Positions 50,368 to 59,169 of a stretch of 64,000 nucleotides of DNA are shown in pieces. The stretch is from the NCBI RefSeq assembly GCF_012999535.1, contig NZ_JABBWV010000002.1:744001-808000 (forward strand), in the 5' to 3' direction. Every line of letters starts with the position of its first letter. Within the stretch, counting starts at the first letter, position 1. This DNA comes from Microbispora sp. H11081. GTDB lineage: Bacteria; Actinomycetota; Actinomycetes; Streptosporangiales; Streptosporangiaceae. Position numbers and translations under genes: made by a program. The notes under the pieces are model-generated. The model was not told the origin of the DNA, did not search any database, and worked only from the letters and a program-made list of their open reading frames with translations.

Positions 50368-51545
50368 ACGGAGTCTCCCAGGTTGAAGAAGGACCGCTCG
50401 TCCTCGGGGCGGATGTCGAAGACGGCGTCCCGGAACATCCGCAGAGGGTGGGGCGTGAAGGGATGCCGCGCGATCGCCTCGAGATCGAGTTCGATGCCGA
50501 GCCCGATCCCTGCCGGGATCATGATGTCGCCCTCCTTCGTGAGCACGAGGCGCTCGTTGGTGATCTCCGGGCGCCACGGCACGTCGGTCGCCATGATCTC
50601 CAGGTATCGGAAGTTGGGCAGGGTCGCCCCGAGTTGCAAGGTCGCCGCGGTGCTCAGCGGCCCGCTGGGATTGTGCGGGGCGAAACCGACGTAGCTGGTC
50701 GCGGCGAGCGTCGAGATGAAGGCCAGTTCGGCGATGCCGCCGGCGTGCGTCACGTCGGGCTGGACGAAGTCGACCGCCTGGCGGGCGAGCGCTGGCGCGA
50801 AGCCCTGCCGGCCGAACCAACGCTCCCCGGCGGCGATGGGCACCGGAGACGCCCGGCGGATGTCGACGAGGGCGTCGAGGTTGTCCGGGGGGCACGGCTC
50901 CTCGAACCACACAGGGTCGAACTGGGCGATCTCGCGTGCGACCTTGATGGCGTGGCGGACGTCGAACCGCCCGTGGCCCTCGATGAACAGCTCGACGTCG
51001 CGCCCGACCGCGGAGCGGACAGCGTCGATCTGCGCGAGCACGCGGTCCAGCTGCCGGGAGGTGATCGTCAGGTCGAAGTTCTCGAAGGGATCCCACTTGA
51101 GACCGCGGAAGCCGCTGTCGACGGTCCTCCTCGCGGCGGCCGCGTAGTCCTCAGGCGTGACGGCTCCCGAGAACCAGCCGTTGGCATAGGCACGCACCCG
51201 GTCCCGGGTGGCGCCGCCGAGAAGCCGGGAGACCGGAACACCGAGCTCCCGTGCCGAGATGTCCCACAGCGCCATTTCGAGCGAGCTCAGCGCGGTCATG
51301 ATGACCGGGCCGCCTCGCCAATACCAGTCTCTCGCCAGCTCGTACAGGATGCCGGAGATACGGGTGGGATCGAGCCCCACCACGGCTTCGGCGACTTCGG
51401 CGACGGCCCCCTGGACGGCGCGCTCCTTGCCCTCCAGCGTCGCCTCGCCGAGTCCGACGATCCCCTCGTCGGTGGCGACGCGCACGATCACGAGATTGGT
51501 GCGGTAGAAGTCGACGACGAGGGTGTCGACCGAGATGATCTTCAT
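50364..51545 (-). CDS. Enolase-superfamily sugar-acid dehydratase
   Basis: A 393-residue protein of the mandelate racemase/muconate lactonizing family, close to D-galactonate-type dehydratases. Capping domain: YRTNLVIVRVATDEGIVGLG. Barrel: RGLKWDPFENF, ELFIEGHGRFD, WFEEPCPPDNL, AAGERWFGRQGF, VDFVQPDVTHAGGIAEL and FAPHNPSGPLS. It removes water from an aldonic acid to give a 2-keto-3-deoxy acid. The substrate cannot be fixed from sequence. It is coupled to the FAH-fold enzyme and 8 bases after the permease gene. Confidence 0.9.
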   Translation of the reverse strand: MKIISVDTLVVDFYRTNLVIVRVATDEGIVGLGEATLEGKERAVQGAVAEVAEAVVGLDPTRISGILYELARDWYWRGGPVIMTALSSLEMALWDISARELGVPVSRLLGGATRDRVRAYANGWFSGAVTPEDYAAAARRTVDSGFRGLKWDPFENFDLTITSRQLDRVLAQIDAVRSAVGRDVELFIEGHGRFDVRHAIKVAREIAQFDPVWFEEPCPPDNLDALVDIRRASPVPIAAGERWFGRQGFAPALARQAVDFVQPDVTHAGGIAELAFISTLAATSYVGFAPHNPSGPLSTAATLQLGATLPNFRYLEIMATDVPWRPEITNERLVLTKEGDIMIPAGIGLGIELDLEAIARHPFTPHPLRMFRDAVFDIRPEDERSFFNLGDSV

Positions 51546-51553
51546 GCTCCCGT

Positions 51554-52384
51554 TCACCCCTTCACGGCGCCGGCGGTCATGCCGGCCACCACATGCCTCT
51601 GCGCGAACAGGTAGAAGACGACGGCGGGCAGCGTGAACATGAACGCGACCGCCATCACCGTCTGGATCGGCGTGCCCAGCTCGCCGATGAAGTTCGCGAT
51701 CCCCACCGAGGCCGGCTGCTTCCCGGGGGTGAAGATGAATGTCACGGCGAACACGTACTCGTTCCAGGCGTGGAAGAACGCGATGACCGCGGTGGCCGCG
51801 ATGGACGGCGCGATCAACGGCACGTTGATGCGCGTCAGCACCGTGAGCGGCCGTGCTCCGTCGACACGCGCGGACTCCTCCAGCGCGCGCGGAATGCCGT
51901 CGATCGCGCCCTTGAGAATCAGGGCGACGATCGGCAGGACGAAGGCGGAGTTGACCAGGATGAGACCGGTCAGGGAGTCGAGCAGGCCGAACCGCCGGAA
52001 GAGCGAGAACAGCGGCACGACCATGAGCGCCTCGGGAAGCATCTGCGTGAACAGCAGAAGCACGCTCACCACGGCCTTGCCCCAGAACGAGAACCGCGAG
52101 AGCGCGTAGCCGAGCGGAATGCCGAGGCCGATCGAGAGGACTGTCGTGCCGACGGCGATCACCAGGCTGTTGCGCAGCCAACCCAGAGCCTTGCCTTCGG
52201 CCAGCGCGTCGATGAAGACCCCGAATTGGGAGACGTCGGGGACGAGCCTAGCCTTCGCGGCGAACAGATCCGAGTTGCTCGACAGCGCCGTGACGATCAT
52301 CCAGTACAGGGGGAAGACGGCGACACCGAGCACGACGAGGACGCCGAGGATGCGCAGGGTCAGACCGATGCGGAGCGGCCTCAT
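51554..52384 (-). CDS. Carbohydrate ABC transporter permease (MalG-like)
   Basis: A 276-residue permease with six membrane segments, start ATG 52382-52384. The EAA loop is EESARVDGARPLTVLTRINV PLIAP. N-terminal helix VLVVLGVAVFPLYWMIVTAL, and MLPEALMVVPLFSLFRRFGL are typical of CUT1 inner membrane subunits. It pairs with the permease upstream, overlapping it by one base. No ATPase is encoded here; CUT1 systems in actinomycetes commonly share MsiK. Confidence 0.92.
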   Translation of the reverse strand: MRPLRIGLTLRILGVLVVLGVAVFPLYWMIVTALSSNSDLFAAKARLVPDVSQFGVFIDALAEGKALGWLRNSLVIAVGTTVLSIGLGIPLGYALSRFSFWGKAVVSVLLLFTQMLPEALMVVPLFSLFRRFGLLDSLTGLILVNSAFVLPIVALILKGAIDGIPRALEESARVDGARPLTVLTRINVPLIAPSIAATAVIAFFHAWNEYVFAVTFIFTPGKQPASVGIANFIGELGTPIQTVMAVAFMFTLPAVVFYLFAQRHVVAGMTAGAVKG

Positions 52385-53328
52385 CAGCGGGCCTCCCTTT
52401 CGGCGGCACGGGCGACGAACCGGCTGCCGGCGACGACGATGAGCGACACGACCACCCCGACCATGCCGATCGCCGCCGCGGAACCGAGTTGCTTGGAGTC
52501 GAAGGCCTCCGAGTAGAGGTCGATGACGAGCGTCTCGGTCGCGCCGACCGGGCCCCCCTTGGTCATGAGCCAGATGAGCTCGAACCGCCGCAGCGACCAG
52601 ATGGTCATGAGGATGGCGAGCAGTCCGATGGTGGGCTTGATGACCTGCCAGGTGACGGCGCGGAAGGTCCACCACCGCCCCGCGCCGTCCACCGTCGCGG
52701 CCTCGGTCAGGTCCGCGGGCACGGACTGCAGCGCGGACAGCAGCACCACCGAGGTGAACGGGAACAACTGCCAGATGGTCGTGGCGAGGATCGCCGGGAG
52801 GGCGTACTTCGGGCTGTCGAGGATGGCGCCGCCCGGGACGCCGAGGCCGACCGCGTCCAAGAAGCGGTTCACGATCCCGTAGTCCGGGTTGAGCATCCAC
52901 GTCGCGATGAGCGCGACCGCGATGCCGGGCGCCGCCCACGGAATGGTCACCAGCGCGCGCGCCCACCCCCTGCCGCGGAACCCTTTGTTGAGGAGCAGGG
53001 CGACGGCGAGCCCGGATCCCACGGAGCCTGCGACACACACGATCACATAGATGAAGGTGGTGAGAAGGGTGCGGTGGAAGTCCTCGTCGCCGAAGACGCG
53101 GGTGAAGTTGTCCAGCCCCACCCAGGTGCTGCGTGTGGGGTTCAGCAGCGACGTCCGCGTGAAGCTCAGGAAGATCTCCTGAACGAGCGGAACCACCTGG
53201 AAAACGAGGATGAAGACGGCGGCGGGCGCCAGGAAGAGGTAGGGCGTCCACTTGCTTCCCCGCGGGCTGCCTCGACGCCGGGTCTCGGATCGAGACCCTG
53301 AGGTCTGCTGTTGTTTCAGCACAGTCAT
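52384..53328 (-). CDS. Carbohydrate ABC transporter permease (MalF-like)
   Basis: A 314-residue permease. After a basic N terminus, YLFLAPAAVFILVFQVVPLV starts six membrane helices. FLSFTRTSLLNPTRSTWVGL DNFTRVF and the EAA motif LTEAATVDGAGRWWTFRAVT are family hallmarks. It follows the solute-binding protein gene by 69 bases and is coupled to the MalG-like gene. Confidence 0.92.
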   Translation of the reverse strand: MTVLKQQQTSGSRSETRRRGSPRGSKWTPYLFLAPAAVFILVFQVVPLVQEIFLSFTRTSLLNPTRSTWVGLDNFTRVFGDEDFHRTLLTTFIYVIVCVAGSVGSGLAVALLLNKGFRGRGWARALVTIPWAAPGIAVALIATWMLNPDYGIVNRFLDAVGLGVPGGAILDSPKYALPAILATTIWQLFPFTSVVLLSALQSVPADLTEAATVDGAGRWWTFRAVTWQVIKPTIGLLAILMTIWSLRRFELIWLMTKGGPVGATETLVIDLYSEAFDSKQLGSAAAIGMVGVVVSLIVVAGSRFVARAAEREAR

Positions 53329-53397
53329 CGAGTTCGGTCCTTGTTCGAGTAGGACGCCGCCGGCGTGAGGGATGCTCGCGCCGGCGGTCTCGTCCGA

Positions 53398-54657
53398 TCA
53401 ACCGACCACTTGGGTCGCCTGCTCCTGGGCGCGGTCCAGCGCCGTCTTGAGGTCGACCGTGCCCTGGAGCGCCGCGACGACGTTCTGCACGACGATCTTG
53501 CGGATGTCCGGCGTCTTCGCCTCGAATCCCAGGACGATCTGCGGCAGGCTCGATTCGGTGAGGTCGTCGAAGACCTTGAGGAAGGGCGTCTCCTTGAGCT
53601 TCTCGGGGCTGCGCTCGGTGACCGTCGCCACGCTGCTCGCGCCGAGGATCTCCTGCAGCTTCACCTGGTTGGCAGGCTCGAGCGCCCAGCGGATGAAGGT
53701 GGCCGCCGCCTCCTTGGACGGGCTCGCCTCGTTGATCACGATGGGCGCGAGGATCGCACCCTGGCTGCGGACCGGGAACGGGATGGGCGCGACGCTGAAG
53801 TTCAGGTCGGGGTTCTGGCCGCGGGTCGCCGTCACGTAGCCGCCGTTGTTGAGCTCCATGCCGACCTTGCCCTCGGCGAACATGCGGCGGAACGTCGCCG
53901 CGTCCGCGCCCCGCGGGATCACCTTCGCGTCGTACAGGTCCTTGTACGCCTGCAGACCCTTGAGGTTCTCCGGCGAATTGATGGTCAGGTTCTTGCCGTC
54001 CGACCACTTGCCGCCGAAACCGTAGACGTAGTTGAAGATGTCCTGCCAGACGCCGGCCTCCTCGGCCTCCGTCTGACGGAACGCCAGGCCGTAGACGTCG
54101 CCCTTGGTCAGCGATCGCGCCGTCTCGGCGAACTCCTCGTAGGTCGTCGGCGGCTTCGAGATCAGGTCGGCGTTGTAGAACATCGCGTAGTTCGACGCCT
54201 CGAAGATGATCCCGTCTCGCCTGCCGTCGTGGACCATGAACTGGTCCGGCTGCTTGAGTAGGTCATACTTGCTGACGTCGACCAGATCGTCGAGCGGCGC
54301 GATGAGACCGGCGTCCGCGGCGGCCTCGAACTCGGGCATGTCGAACCGGATCAGGTCGGGCCCTTGCCCGCTGCCCATCTGAGTCAGGACGGTCTGGCCG
54401 AAGGTCGGGTACGGCACTGCCGCGGCGGACACCCGGACCGCGTTCTGGCTCTTGTTGAACTCGTCGAGCCACTTCGTCAGCAGTGGTCCGCGGCCCGGGT
54501 CACCGAACGTCGAGGCGGCGAAGGTGAGCGCGGTCACTCCACCGTCGGATCCGTTGCCGGATTCACCGTCAGAGCCGCAGCCGCTCAGGAGAGCGACGGT
54601 CGTACCGATGACGGTGGTCGCCACAGCGATGCTACGGCGAACGCGATGTAACTCCAT
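53398..54657 (-). CDS. Sugar-type ABC solute-binding lipoprotein
   Basis: A 419-residue family 1 extracellular binding protein. The lipoprotein signal IAVATTVIGTTVALLSGC ends in the lipobox LSGC (Cys near residue 27). Core motifs include GQGPDLIRFDMPEFEAAADA, GIIFEASNYAMFYNADLISK, MFAEGKVGMELNNGGYV and FIRWALEPANQVKLQEILGA. It delivers sugar or sugar acid to the two permeases. It is the first gene of the operon, has GGGAG before the start and its promoter at 54713-54740. Confidence 0.93.
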   Translation of the reverse strand: MELHRVRRSIAVATTVIGTTVALLSGCGSDGESGNGSDGGVTALTFAASTFGDPGRGPLLTKWLDEFNKSQNAVRVSAAAVPYPTFGQTVLTQMGSGQGPDLIRFDMPEFEAAADAGLIAPLDDLVDVSKYDLLKQPDQFMVHDGRRDGIIFEASNYAMFYNADLISKPPTTYEEFAETARSLTKGDVYGLAFRQTEAEEAGVWQDIFNYVYGFGGKWSDGKNLTINSPENLKGLQAYKDLYDAKVIPRGADAATFRRMFAEGKVGMELNNGGYVTATRGQNPDLNFSVAPIPFPVRSQGAILAPIVINEASPSKEAAATFIRWALEPANQVKLQEILGASSVATVTERSPEKLKETPFLKVFDDLTESSLPQIVLGFEAKTPDIRKIVVQNVVAALQGTVDLKTALDRAQEQATQVVG

Positions 54658-54712
54658 TTGCCACTCCCGTTGTGAACCGCTCGTTCCCCCCGAAACGCCG
54701 TTTTCTGCAACG

Positions 54713-54740
54713 ATCGTAGCGACATGTGCAACGCTGTCAA
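54713..54740 (-). promoter_or_regulatory. Promoter of the sugar-acid operon (twin of 57382-57409)
   Basis: TTGACA (54735-54740), a 16-base spacer holding CGTTGCACAT, and TACGAT (54713-54718), about 56 bases before the binding-protein start. The same layout and spacer core recur upstream of the secreted esterase gene. Confidence 0.75.
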
Positions 54741-54772
54741 GGAGTGAGCGGTTGCTGGCCGTATGCTCTACA

Positions 54773-54787
54773 TTGCGCGTAGTGCAA
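54773..54787. promoter_or_regulatory. IclR operator candidate
   Basis: TTGCGCGTAGTGCAA is a near-palindrome (arms TTGCGC/GTGCAA) 17 bases before the iclR start. IclR-family regulators bind such short palindromes. The same TTGCA/TGCAA core is at 57438-57452. Confidence 0.55.
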
Positions 54788-54803
54788 CGCAGGGAGGGCA
54801 GTA

Positions 54804-55571
54804 GTGGCGCAATCCATCCAGCGCGCGATCAACCTGATCCGTGTGGTAGCGGAACATCCGCTGACTCTCACGGAGGCCTCGGACGTGCTCGGCGTCCACA
54901 AATCCACGGCTTTGCGGATCTTGCGAGCGCTTGAGACCGCACGATTCGTGCGCAAGACAGGAGCAGGGACCTACGTGTTCGGGAGCGGGCTCATCGAACT
55001 GTCCGAGCTCGCGCTCGGCTCGATGGACCTGCGCCAGTTCGCGTCCGCGCACCTGCGCCGGCTTCAGCGGCAGACGGGCCACACCGTGCATCTGGCGCAG
55101 CTGACCGGCGACGAGATCATCTACATCGACAAGGTCGACAGCCCCGCGTTCGACGCGGTGAAGCTGCCGTCCCGGATCGGCCGGGCCGTCTCGCTCTACG
55201 CGAGCGCTGTCGGAAAAACGATCCTCGCGTACCTCTCCGCGGAGGATCGCGATCGCCTGCTGGCGCACGTCGCCTTCGAGCGACACACCGACACGACCAT
55301 CACCGATCGCGACTCCTTCGAAGCCGAACTCGCCCAGGTGCGCGAGCAAGGCTGGGCCGTCGACAACGGCGAGCACGACGCCTACGTCATGTGCGTGGCC
55401 GCGCCGATCAGGGATTCACGGGGAAAGGTGATCGCCGCCGTCTCCATCACCGCGATCGAGGTCATCGAGACCCTGGACCAGCTGAAGGAGAAACTTCCGC
55501 TACTGCTGGAGACCGCGATGCTGATCTCGCAAGAAGTCGGATACACGCAGGAACCGCCACCGGCGAGCTGA
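54804..55571 (+). CDS. IclR-family regulator of the sugar-acid locus
   Basis: A 255-residue protein starting at GTG 54804 behind GGGAGGG. The N-terminal HTH (PLTLTEASDVLGVHKSTALR, ILRALETARFVRKTGAGTYV) and C-terminal effector domain (TVHLAQLTGDEIIYIDKVDS, SLYASAVGKTILAYLSAEDR, YVMCVAAPIRDSRGKVIAAV) are complete. It is divergent from the importer/catabolic operon. IclR proteins respond to aromatic or sugar-acid intermediates; here the ligand is likely the operon's substrate or keto-acid. Confidence 0.93.
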   Translation: MAQSIQRAINLIRVVAEHPLTLTEASDVLGVHKSTALRILRALETARFVRKTGAGTYVFGSGLIELSELALGSMDLRQFASAHLRRLQRQTGHTVHLAQLTGDEIIYIDKVDSPAFDAVKLPSRIGRAVSLYASAVGKTILAYLSAEDRDRLLAHVAFERHTDTTITDRDSFEAELAQVREQGWAVDNGEHDAYVMCVAAPIRDSRGKVIAAVSITAIEVIETLDQLKEKLPLLLETAMLISQEVGYTQEPPPAS

Positions 55572-55671
55572 ACAGCGACCTTTGGAGCGCTCCGAGGTGC
55601 CGTCGGCGTTGGCCTGACACGCCGACTCCCTCACGGCTTCCCAAGGTCGCGGACTCAGGTCGTCCGGCAAC

Positions 55672-55712
55672 CTTGCCGTGGCACTCCCGCAGGTGGGAGG
55701 TGCCACGGCAAG
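55672..55712. terminator. Bidirectional terminator between iclR and the esterase gene
   Basis: Arms 55672-55688 (CTTGCCGTGGCACTCCC) and 55695-55712 pair fully except for one bulged G; loop GCAGGT. It serves two convergent genes. Confidence 0.85.
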
Positions 55713-55741
55713 GCCCTGCCGGGTCCGTGGGAGGAACCGGA

Positions 55742-57316
55742 TCAGTCGACAGTCGCCGGCGTGCTCTGCGATGCGTTGAACTTCTTGTCACCCGGATAGC
55801 GGGCGACCACGGGGTTGTCGAGGAGTGTGCCGTCGACGGCCTTGCGGAAGGTGGCCACACCGTTCTTGACCGGTGCGGATCCCAGACGGGTGTCACCGGC
55901 GTAGAACTCGACCTTCCCGGTGGGGGAGGAGACGCTCGCGGTCACGGTGCCCACCGTGGCGGTCGCGGTGAGCGTGGCGTTGTGGGAGTTCCCGTTGGGC
56001 GCGGCGGTGACGTCCAGGCCCGTGGTGGTGGTGCGGAAGGCCACGTTACGCAGGTAGAAGTCGAGCATCGGACGCCAGACATGCCAGGTGTGCATGCCAT
56101 CGACGTAGTACTCCTTGATCTCGACACCGGCGGACCGCAGCGCCTCAGCACGAGTGCGCAGGCTCTGGGCGCTGGTGCCGTCCTGCAGTCCGGTGCCGAA
56201 GAGGAGGCCGCCGGGCACCGTCTTCAGGCGGTCGATCTGCGCCTGGGAGGCCGCCGGCCCGCCGATGCTCCAGGCGGCGTCGTAGGCGAACAGGTCGGTG
56301 TTGTCGTACATGATGGTGAACGCGCGGCTCCCGCCCGCCGAGAACCCGCCGAACGCACGGTCCTCCGGCCGGGTCGAGACGTGGTAGTTCTGCTCCACGA
56401 ACGGGATGACGTTGTTGCGCAACTCGTCGGCGTACCCCTGGTTGCCACCGGGCAGGCCGTTGAAGTCGGTGGACACGACCACCATCGGCTGCGCCACGCC
56501 GTCCTTGATGGCGTTCTCCACGATGTGGTGGGCCACGCCCTGCATCGTCCAGGCGATCGAGCTGTCCCCGGCGCCGTGGCTCAGATACAGCGTGGGGTAT
56601 GGCGTCGACCGGTTCGGGTCGTAACCGTGCGGCGTGTAGACGACGATGTCATGCACCCCGGCCGGGTTGGTCGACAGCGGCGACGGATACCGCCGCGACT
56701 CCAGCTTGCCGGCCGCAGGGGCCTTGACCGGCGCCTGATAGTCATTGTCGTAGGTGGGGAACTTCTTGCTGCCCGGAACGAAAATCGTGCTGCGCACCGC
56801 ACCGGGCGCGGTCGGATACTGGGGCTGCACCTCCCACGGGTTGGCCGGGTCGTCGTGGAGGGCGCAGCCGGTGGCCTCCACGTTGGCGCAGTCGTGGGTG
56901 AAGGCGTAGCGGAACGTTCCGGCGGGTAACGGGACGGTGATCTCCCAGATCCCGTCGGCCCCCAGTTGCATGGGCAGGATGCGCCAGGGGGTGGCCGCGG
57001 TGTCGCCCGGCTGCCACTCCGACGGCGGATGGTTGTCGCCGACGTTATCGGGCTGAGCGAAGAACCAGTCGCCGTAGATTTGTACGCTGCTGACGTCCGC
57101 GGGCGCCTGGTACCGGAACGTCACCGCATACCCAGTCGGGGGAGCGTCGGATTTGACCAGGGTCGGCCCCAGCGGCTTCGCCGGTGCCGCCGAGGCCGGC
57201 GGGGCCGACACCCCCACTGCGGCCACCGCTGCCGCGGCCGTCAGGCCGGCCAGAAGCGACCGCAGTCGTCTACCTCGCTGGACTCTCGACGAATGATGGG
57301 GAAACGCGACGGGCAC
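55742..57316 (-). CDS. Secreted CE1-type esterase with E-set and Ig-like domains
   Basis: A 524-residue secreted protein. Signal peptide (SLLAGLTAAAAVAAVGVSAP, ending ASA). A domain like the glycogen-branching N-terminal E-set follows (GYAVTFRYQAPADVSSVQIY, GIWEITVPLPAGTFRYAFTH). The esterase D/feruloyl-esterase-like catalytic domain has HDIVVYTPHGYDPN, LYLSHGAGDSSIAWTMQGVA, GGFSAGGSRAFTIMYD (nucleophile Ser) and the His of GMHTWHVWRPML. A bacterial Ig-like domain closes the protein. It probably frees phenolic or acetyl esters from plant polysaccharide. Confidence 0.88.
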   Translation of the reverse strand: MPVAFPHHSSRVQRGRRLRSLLAGLTAAAAVAAVGVSAPPASAAPAKPLGPTLVKSDAPPTGYAVTFRYQAPADVSSVQIYGDWFFAQPDNVGDNHPPSEWQPGDTAATPWRILPMQLGADGIWEITVPLPAGTFRYAFTHDCANVEATGCALHDDPANPWEVQPQYPTAPGAVRSTIFVPGSKKFPTYDNDYQAPVKAPAAGKLESRRYPSPLSTNPAGVHDIVVYTPHGYDPNRSTPYPTLYLSHGAGDSSIAWTMQGVAHHIVENAIKDGVAQPMVVVSTDFNGLPGGNQGYADELRNNVIPFVEQNYHVSTRPEDRAFGGFSAGGSRAFTIMYDNTDLFAYDAAWSIGGPAASQAQIDRLKTVPGGLLFGTGLQDGTSAQSLRTRAEALRSAGVEIKEYYVDGMHTWHVWRPMLDFYLRNVAFRTTTTGLDVTAAPNGNSHNATLTATATVGTVTASVSSPTGKVEFYAGDTRLGSAPVKNGVATFRKAVDGTLLDNPVVARYPGDKKFNASQSTPATVD

Positions 57317-57381
57317 GTTGCTCTCCCTCCGAAGAGTGAAAAGTGGTCAGACGTAACGAATCGGACCTGACCGTTGTCATG

Positions 57382-57409
57382 ATCGTAAGAGGATGCACAA
57401 CGATGTCAA
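57382..57409 (-). promoter_or_regulatory. Promoter of the esterase gene (twin of 54713-54740)
   Basis: TTGACA (57404-57409), a 16-base spacer with CGTTGTGCAT, and TACGAT (57382-57387). It matches the sugar-acid operon promoter base for base in both hexamers and most of the spacer core. Confidence 0.75.
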
Positions 57410-57437
57410 GAGCAAATTGCATATGACGGTTAGTGCG

Positions 57438-57452
57438 TTGCAATATATGCAA
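57438..57452. promoter_or_regulatory. Perfect TTGCA-N5-TGCAA palindrome
   Basis: TTGCAATATATGCAA lies upstream of the esterase promoter in an AT-rich region; another TTGCATAT half site is at 57417. Probable IclR site shared with 54773-54787. Confidence 0.6.
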
Positions 57453-57511
57453 TAGATTGCCGACGCGCCATTCCACACCGGGGGGGCACAGAGTGCCTAG
57501 GGTGGCCGGCT

Positions 57512-58348
57512 ATGAGGATCCTCGTCGTCGGCGGCAGCGGTTTTCTCGGCCAGGAGTTGGCTCGCCAGTGCTCGGCGGCCGGGCATGAGGTGGCCGCGAG
57601 CTACCACACCCGGCCAGGGGAGGCCCCAGGCGCCGAATGGCTGCCACTCGACGTACGTCGGCGAGAGGACGTCGACGCGCTGGTCCGCGCGTGGCAGCCG
57701 GAGGCGGTCGTCAACGCCGCCTACCGGAAGGCCGACTGGACGACGACGGCGGCCGGAGCGGCGAACGTGGCCCTCGCCGCCGCCGCAGTAGGCGCGCGAC
57801 TGGTGCACGTGTCCAGCGACGCGGTCTTCTCGGGCGCCGCCACCCGCTATGACGAGACCTGCGCCCCCGATCCGATCACACCGTACGGCGCGGCCAAAGC
57901 CGCCGCGGAGACGGCGGTCGACGCGATCGCGCCCGCCGCGGTGATAGCACGGACGTCACTGATCGTCGGTGACGGTGGTTCTCCGCACGAGGCACTGGTG
58001 CGTTCGCTGGCCACAGGCAGGGGGAGGGGAGTGCTGTTCACCGACGACGTGCGGTGTCCCGTGCACGTCGCCGATCTCGCTGCCGCGCTCCTCGAACTCG
58101 CCGCGTCCAAGCACTGCGGGATCCACCACGTCGCGGGAGCCGACGCGCTGAGCCGATATGAACTGGGACTGCTCATCGCCCGGCGCGATGGCCTCGATGA
58201 AAGAGCTCTGCCTTCGGGCCGGCGGGGGGACACCGGCGTGCCCGGACCGCTCGATGTGCGCCTGGAGTGCGCGATGACCCAACGGCGGTTGCGGACCACG
58301 CTACGTGGCGCGCGCCAGTTTCTGGCGTACGGGGGAGCAGTGGGATAA
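57512..58348 (+). CDS. RmlD-like NAD(P)-dependent reductase
   Basis: A 278-residue extended SDR. The cofactor loop is ILVVGGSGFLGQELARQC; VVNAAYRKADWTTTAAGAAN and VHVSSDAVFSGAATRYDETC are close to dTDP-4-dehydrorhamnose reductases, and YGAAKAAAETAV gives the catalytic YxxxK. No rhamnose genes adjoin it, so the substrate is open. Confidence 0.87.
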   Translation: MRILVVGGSGFLGQELARQCSAAGHEVAASYHTRPGEAPGAEWLPLDVRRREDVDALVRAWQPEAVVNAAYRKADWTTTAAGAANVALAAAAVGARLVHVSSDAVFSGAATRYDETCAPDPITPYGAAKAAAETAVDAIAPAAVIARTSLIVGDGGSPHEALVRSLATGRGRGVLFTDDVRCPVHVADLAAALLELAASKHCGIHHVAGADALSRYELGLLIARRDGLDERALPSGRRGDTGVPGPLDVRLECAMTQRRLRTTLRGARQFLAYGGAVG

Positions 58349-58392
58349 ATGCCCGTAAGAGGCGATATCCGATGGGCTGTACTTCTTCGGTT

Positions 58393-58433
58393 ATACCAAA
58401 CAGAATTCACCTTCTGTCCGGTATGGCTATAGT
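58393..58433. promoter_or_regulatory. Inverted repeat and promoter-like element upstream of the VOC gene
   Basis: ATACC-nn-ACAGAA and TTCTGT-nn-GGTAT form a 32-bp interrupted palindrome (58393-58424). TTCACC (58406-58411) and TATAGT (58428-58433), spaced 16, look like a promoter overlapping it. The patch is AT-rich. Confidence 0.55.
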
Positions 58434-58613
58434 GGGCGTTTTTCCATTCGTGTCGCATGGGAGGGAGTGGGCGGGTTACCGTTTCGCGTTGGCGCCACCG
58501 GAGCCGGGGATTTGGAACTCGGCACGATCGCGGATGTCGAGAATCGGTCGCCGGCTCCGTCCCAGGTTCACGAGCGGCCACAACGGGCCGCGCGGCGAAG
58601 AAGGAGAAGCGCC

Positions 58614-59054
58614 ATGACCCTGCTGCGGATGGACAACGTCGGCATCGTCGTCGACGACCTCGAGGCCGCGATCGCGTTCTTCGGCGAACTCGGCCTGGAA
58701 CTGGAGGCGAAGATGCCGGTCGAGGGTCGCTGGGCGGCCCGCGTCGTCGGGCTCGACGAGCAACGCGTCGACATCGCGATGATGCGAACCCCGGACGGTC
58801 ACAGCCGGCTTGAGCTGATGAGGTTCCGTACGCCGGAGGCGATCAGCGGCGAGCCGCGGAACGCGCCGCCGAACACGCTGGGCATACGGCGCATCATGTT
58901 CGCCGTCGATGACATCGAGGACGTCATCGCCCGCCTGCGCGTGCACGGCGCCGAACTCGTCGGCGAACTGGTGCGGTACGAGGACAGCTACCGGCTCTGT
59001 TACCTCCGCGGCCCCGAAGGGATCATCGTCGCGCTGGCCGAGCCGCTCAACTGA
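58614..59054 (+). CDS. VOC-superfamily (glyoxalase-like) protein
   Basis: A 146-residue protein with AAGGAG before ATG 58614. Two beta-alpha-beta-beta-beta modules: NVGIVVDDLEAAIAFFGELG, and IRRIMFAVDDIEDVIARLRV, ending YLRGPEGIIVALAEPL with a metal Glu candidate replaced near the end (ALAEPL). VOC proteins include glyoxalases, dioxygenases and antibiotic-binding proteins such as bleomycin resistance factors. No ligand can be assigned. Confidence 0.88.
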   Translation: MTLLRMDNVGIVVDDLEAAIAFFGELGLELEAKMPVEGRWAARVVGLDEQRVDIAMMRTPDGHSRLELMRFRTPEAISGEPRNAPPNTLGIRRIMFAVDDIEDVIARLRVHGAELVGELVRYEDSYRLCYLRGPEGIIVALAEPLN

Positions 59055-59169
59055 CAGTCTCCGTCGCGTCGACGCCCCCAGGCGGTCCGGACGGCCCGGA
59101 GGTCGCTTCCTGGGAAGCTCCGGACTGGCGTACGTCCCGGGCGCTTCCAGCCCCTTCTGGCGTTGCTCG

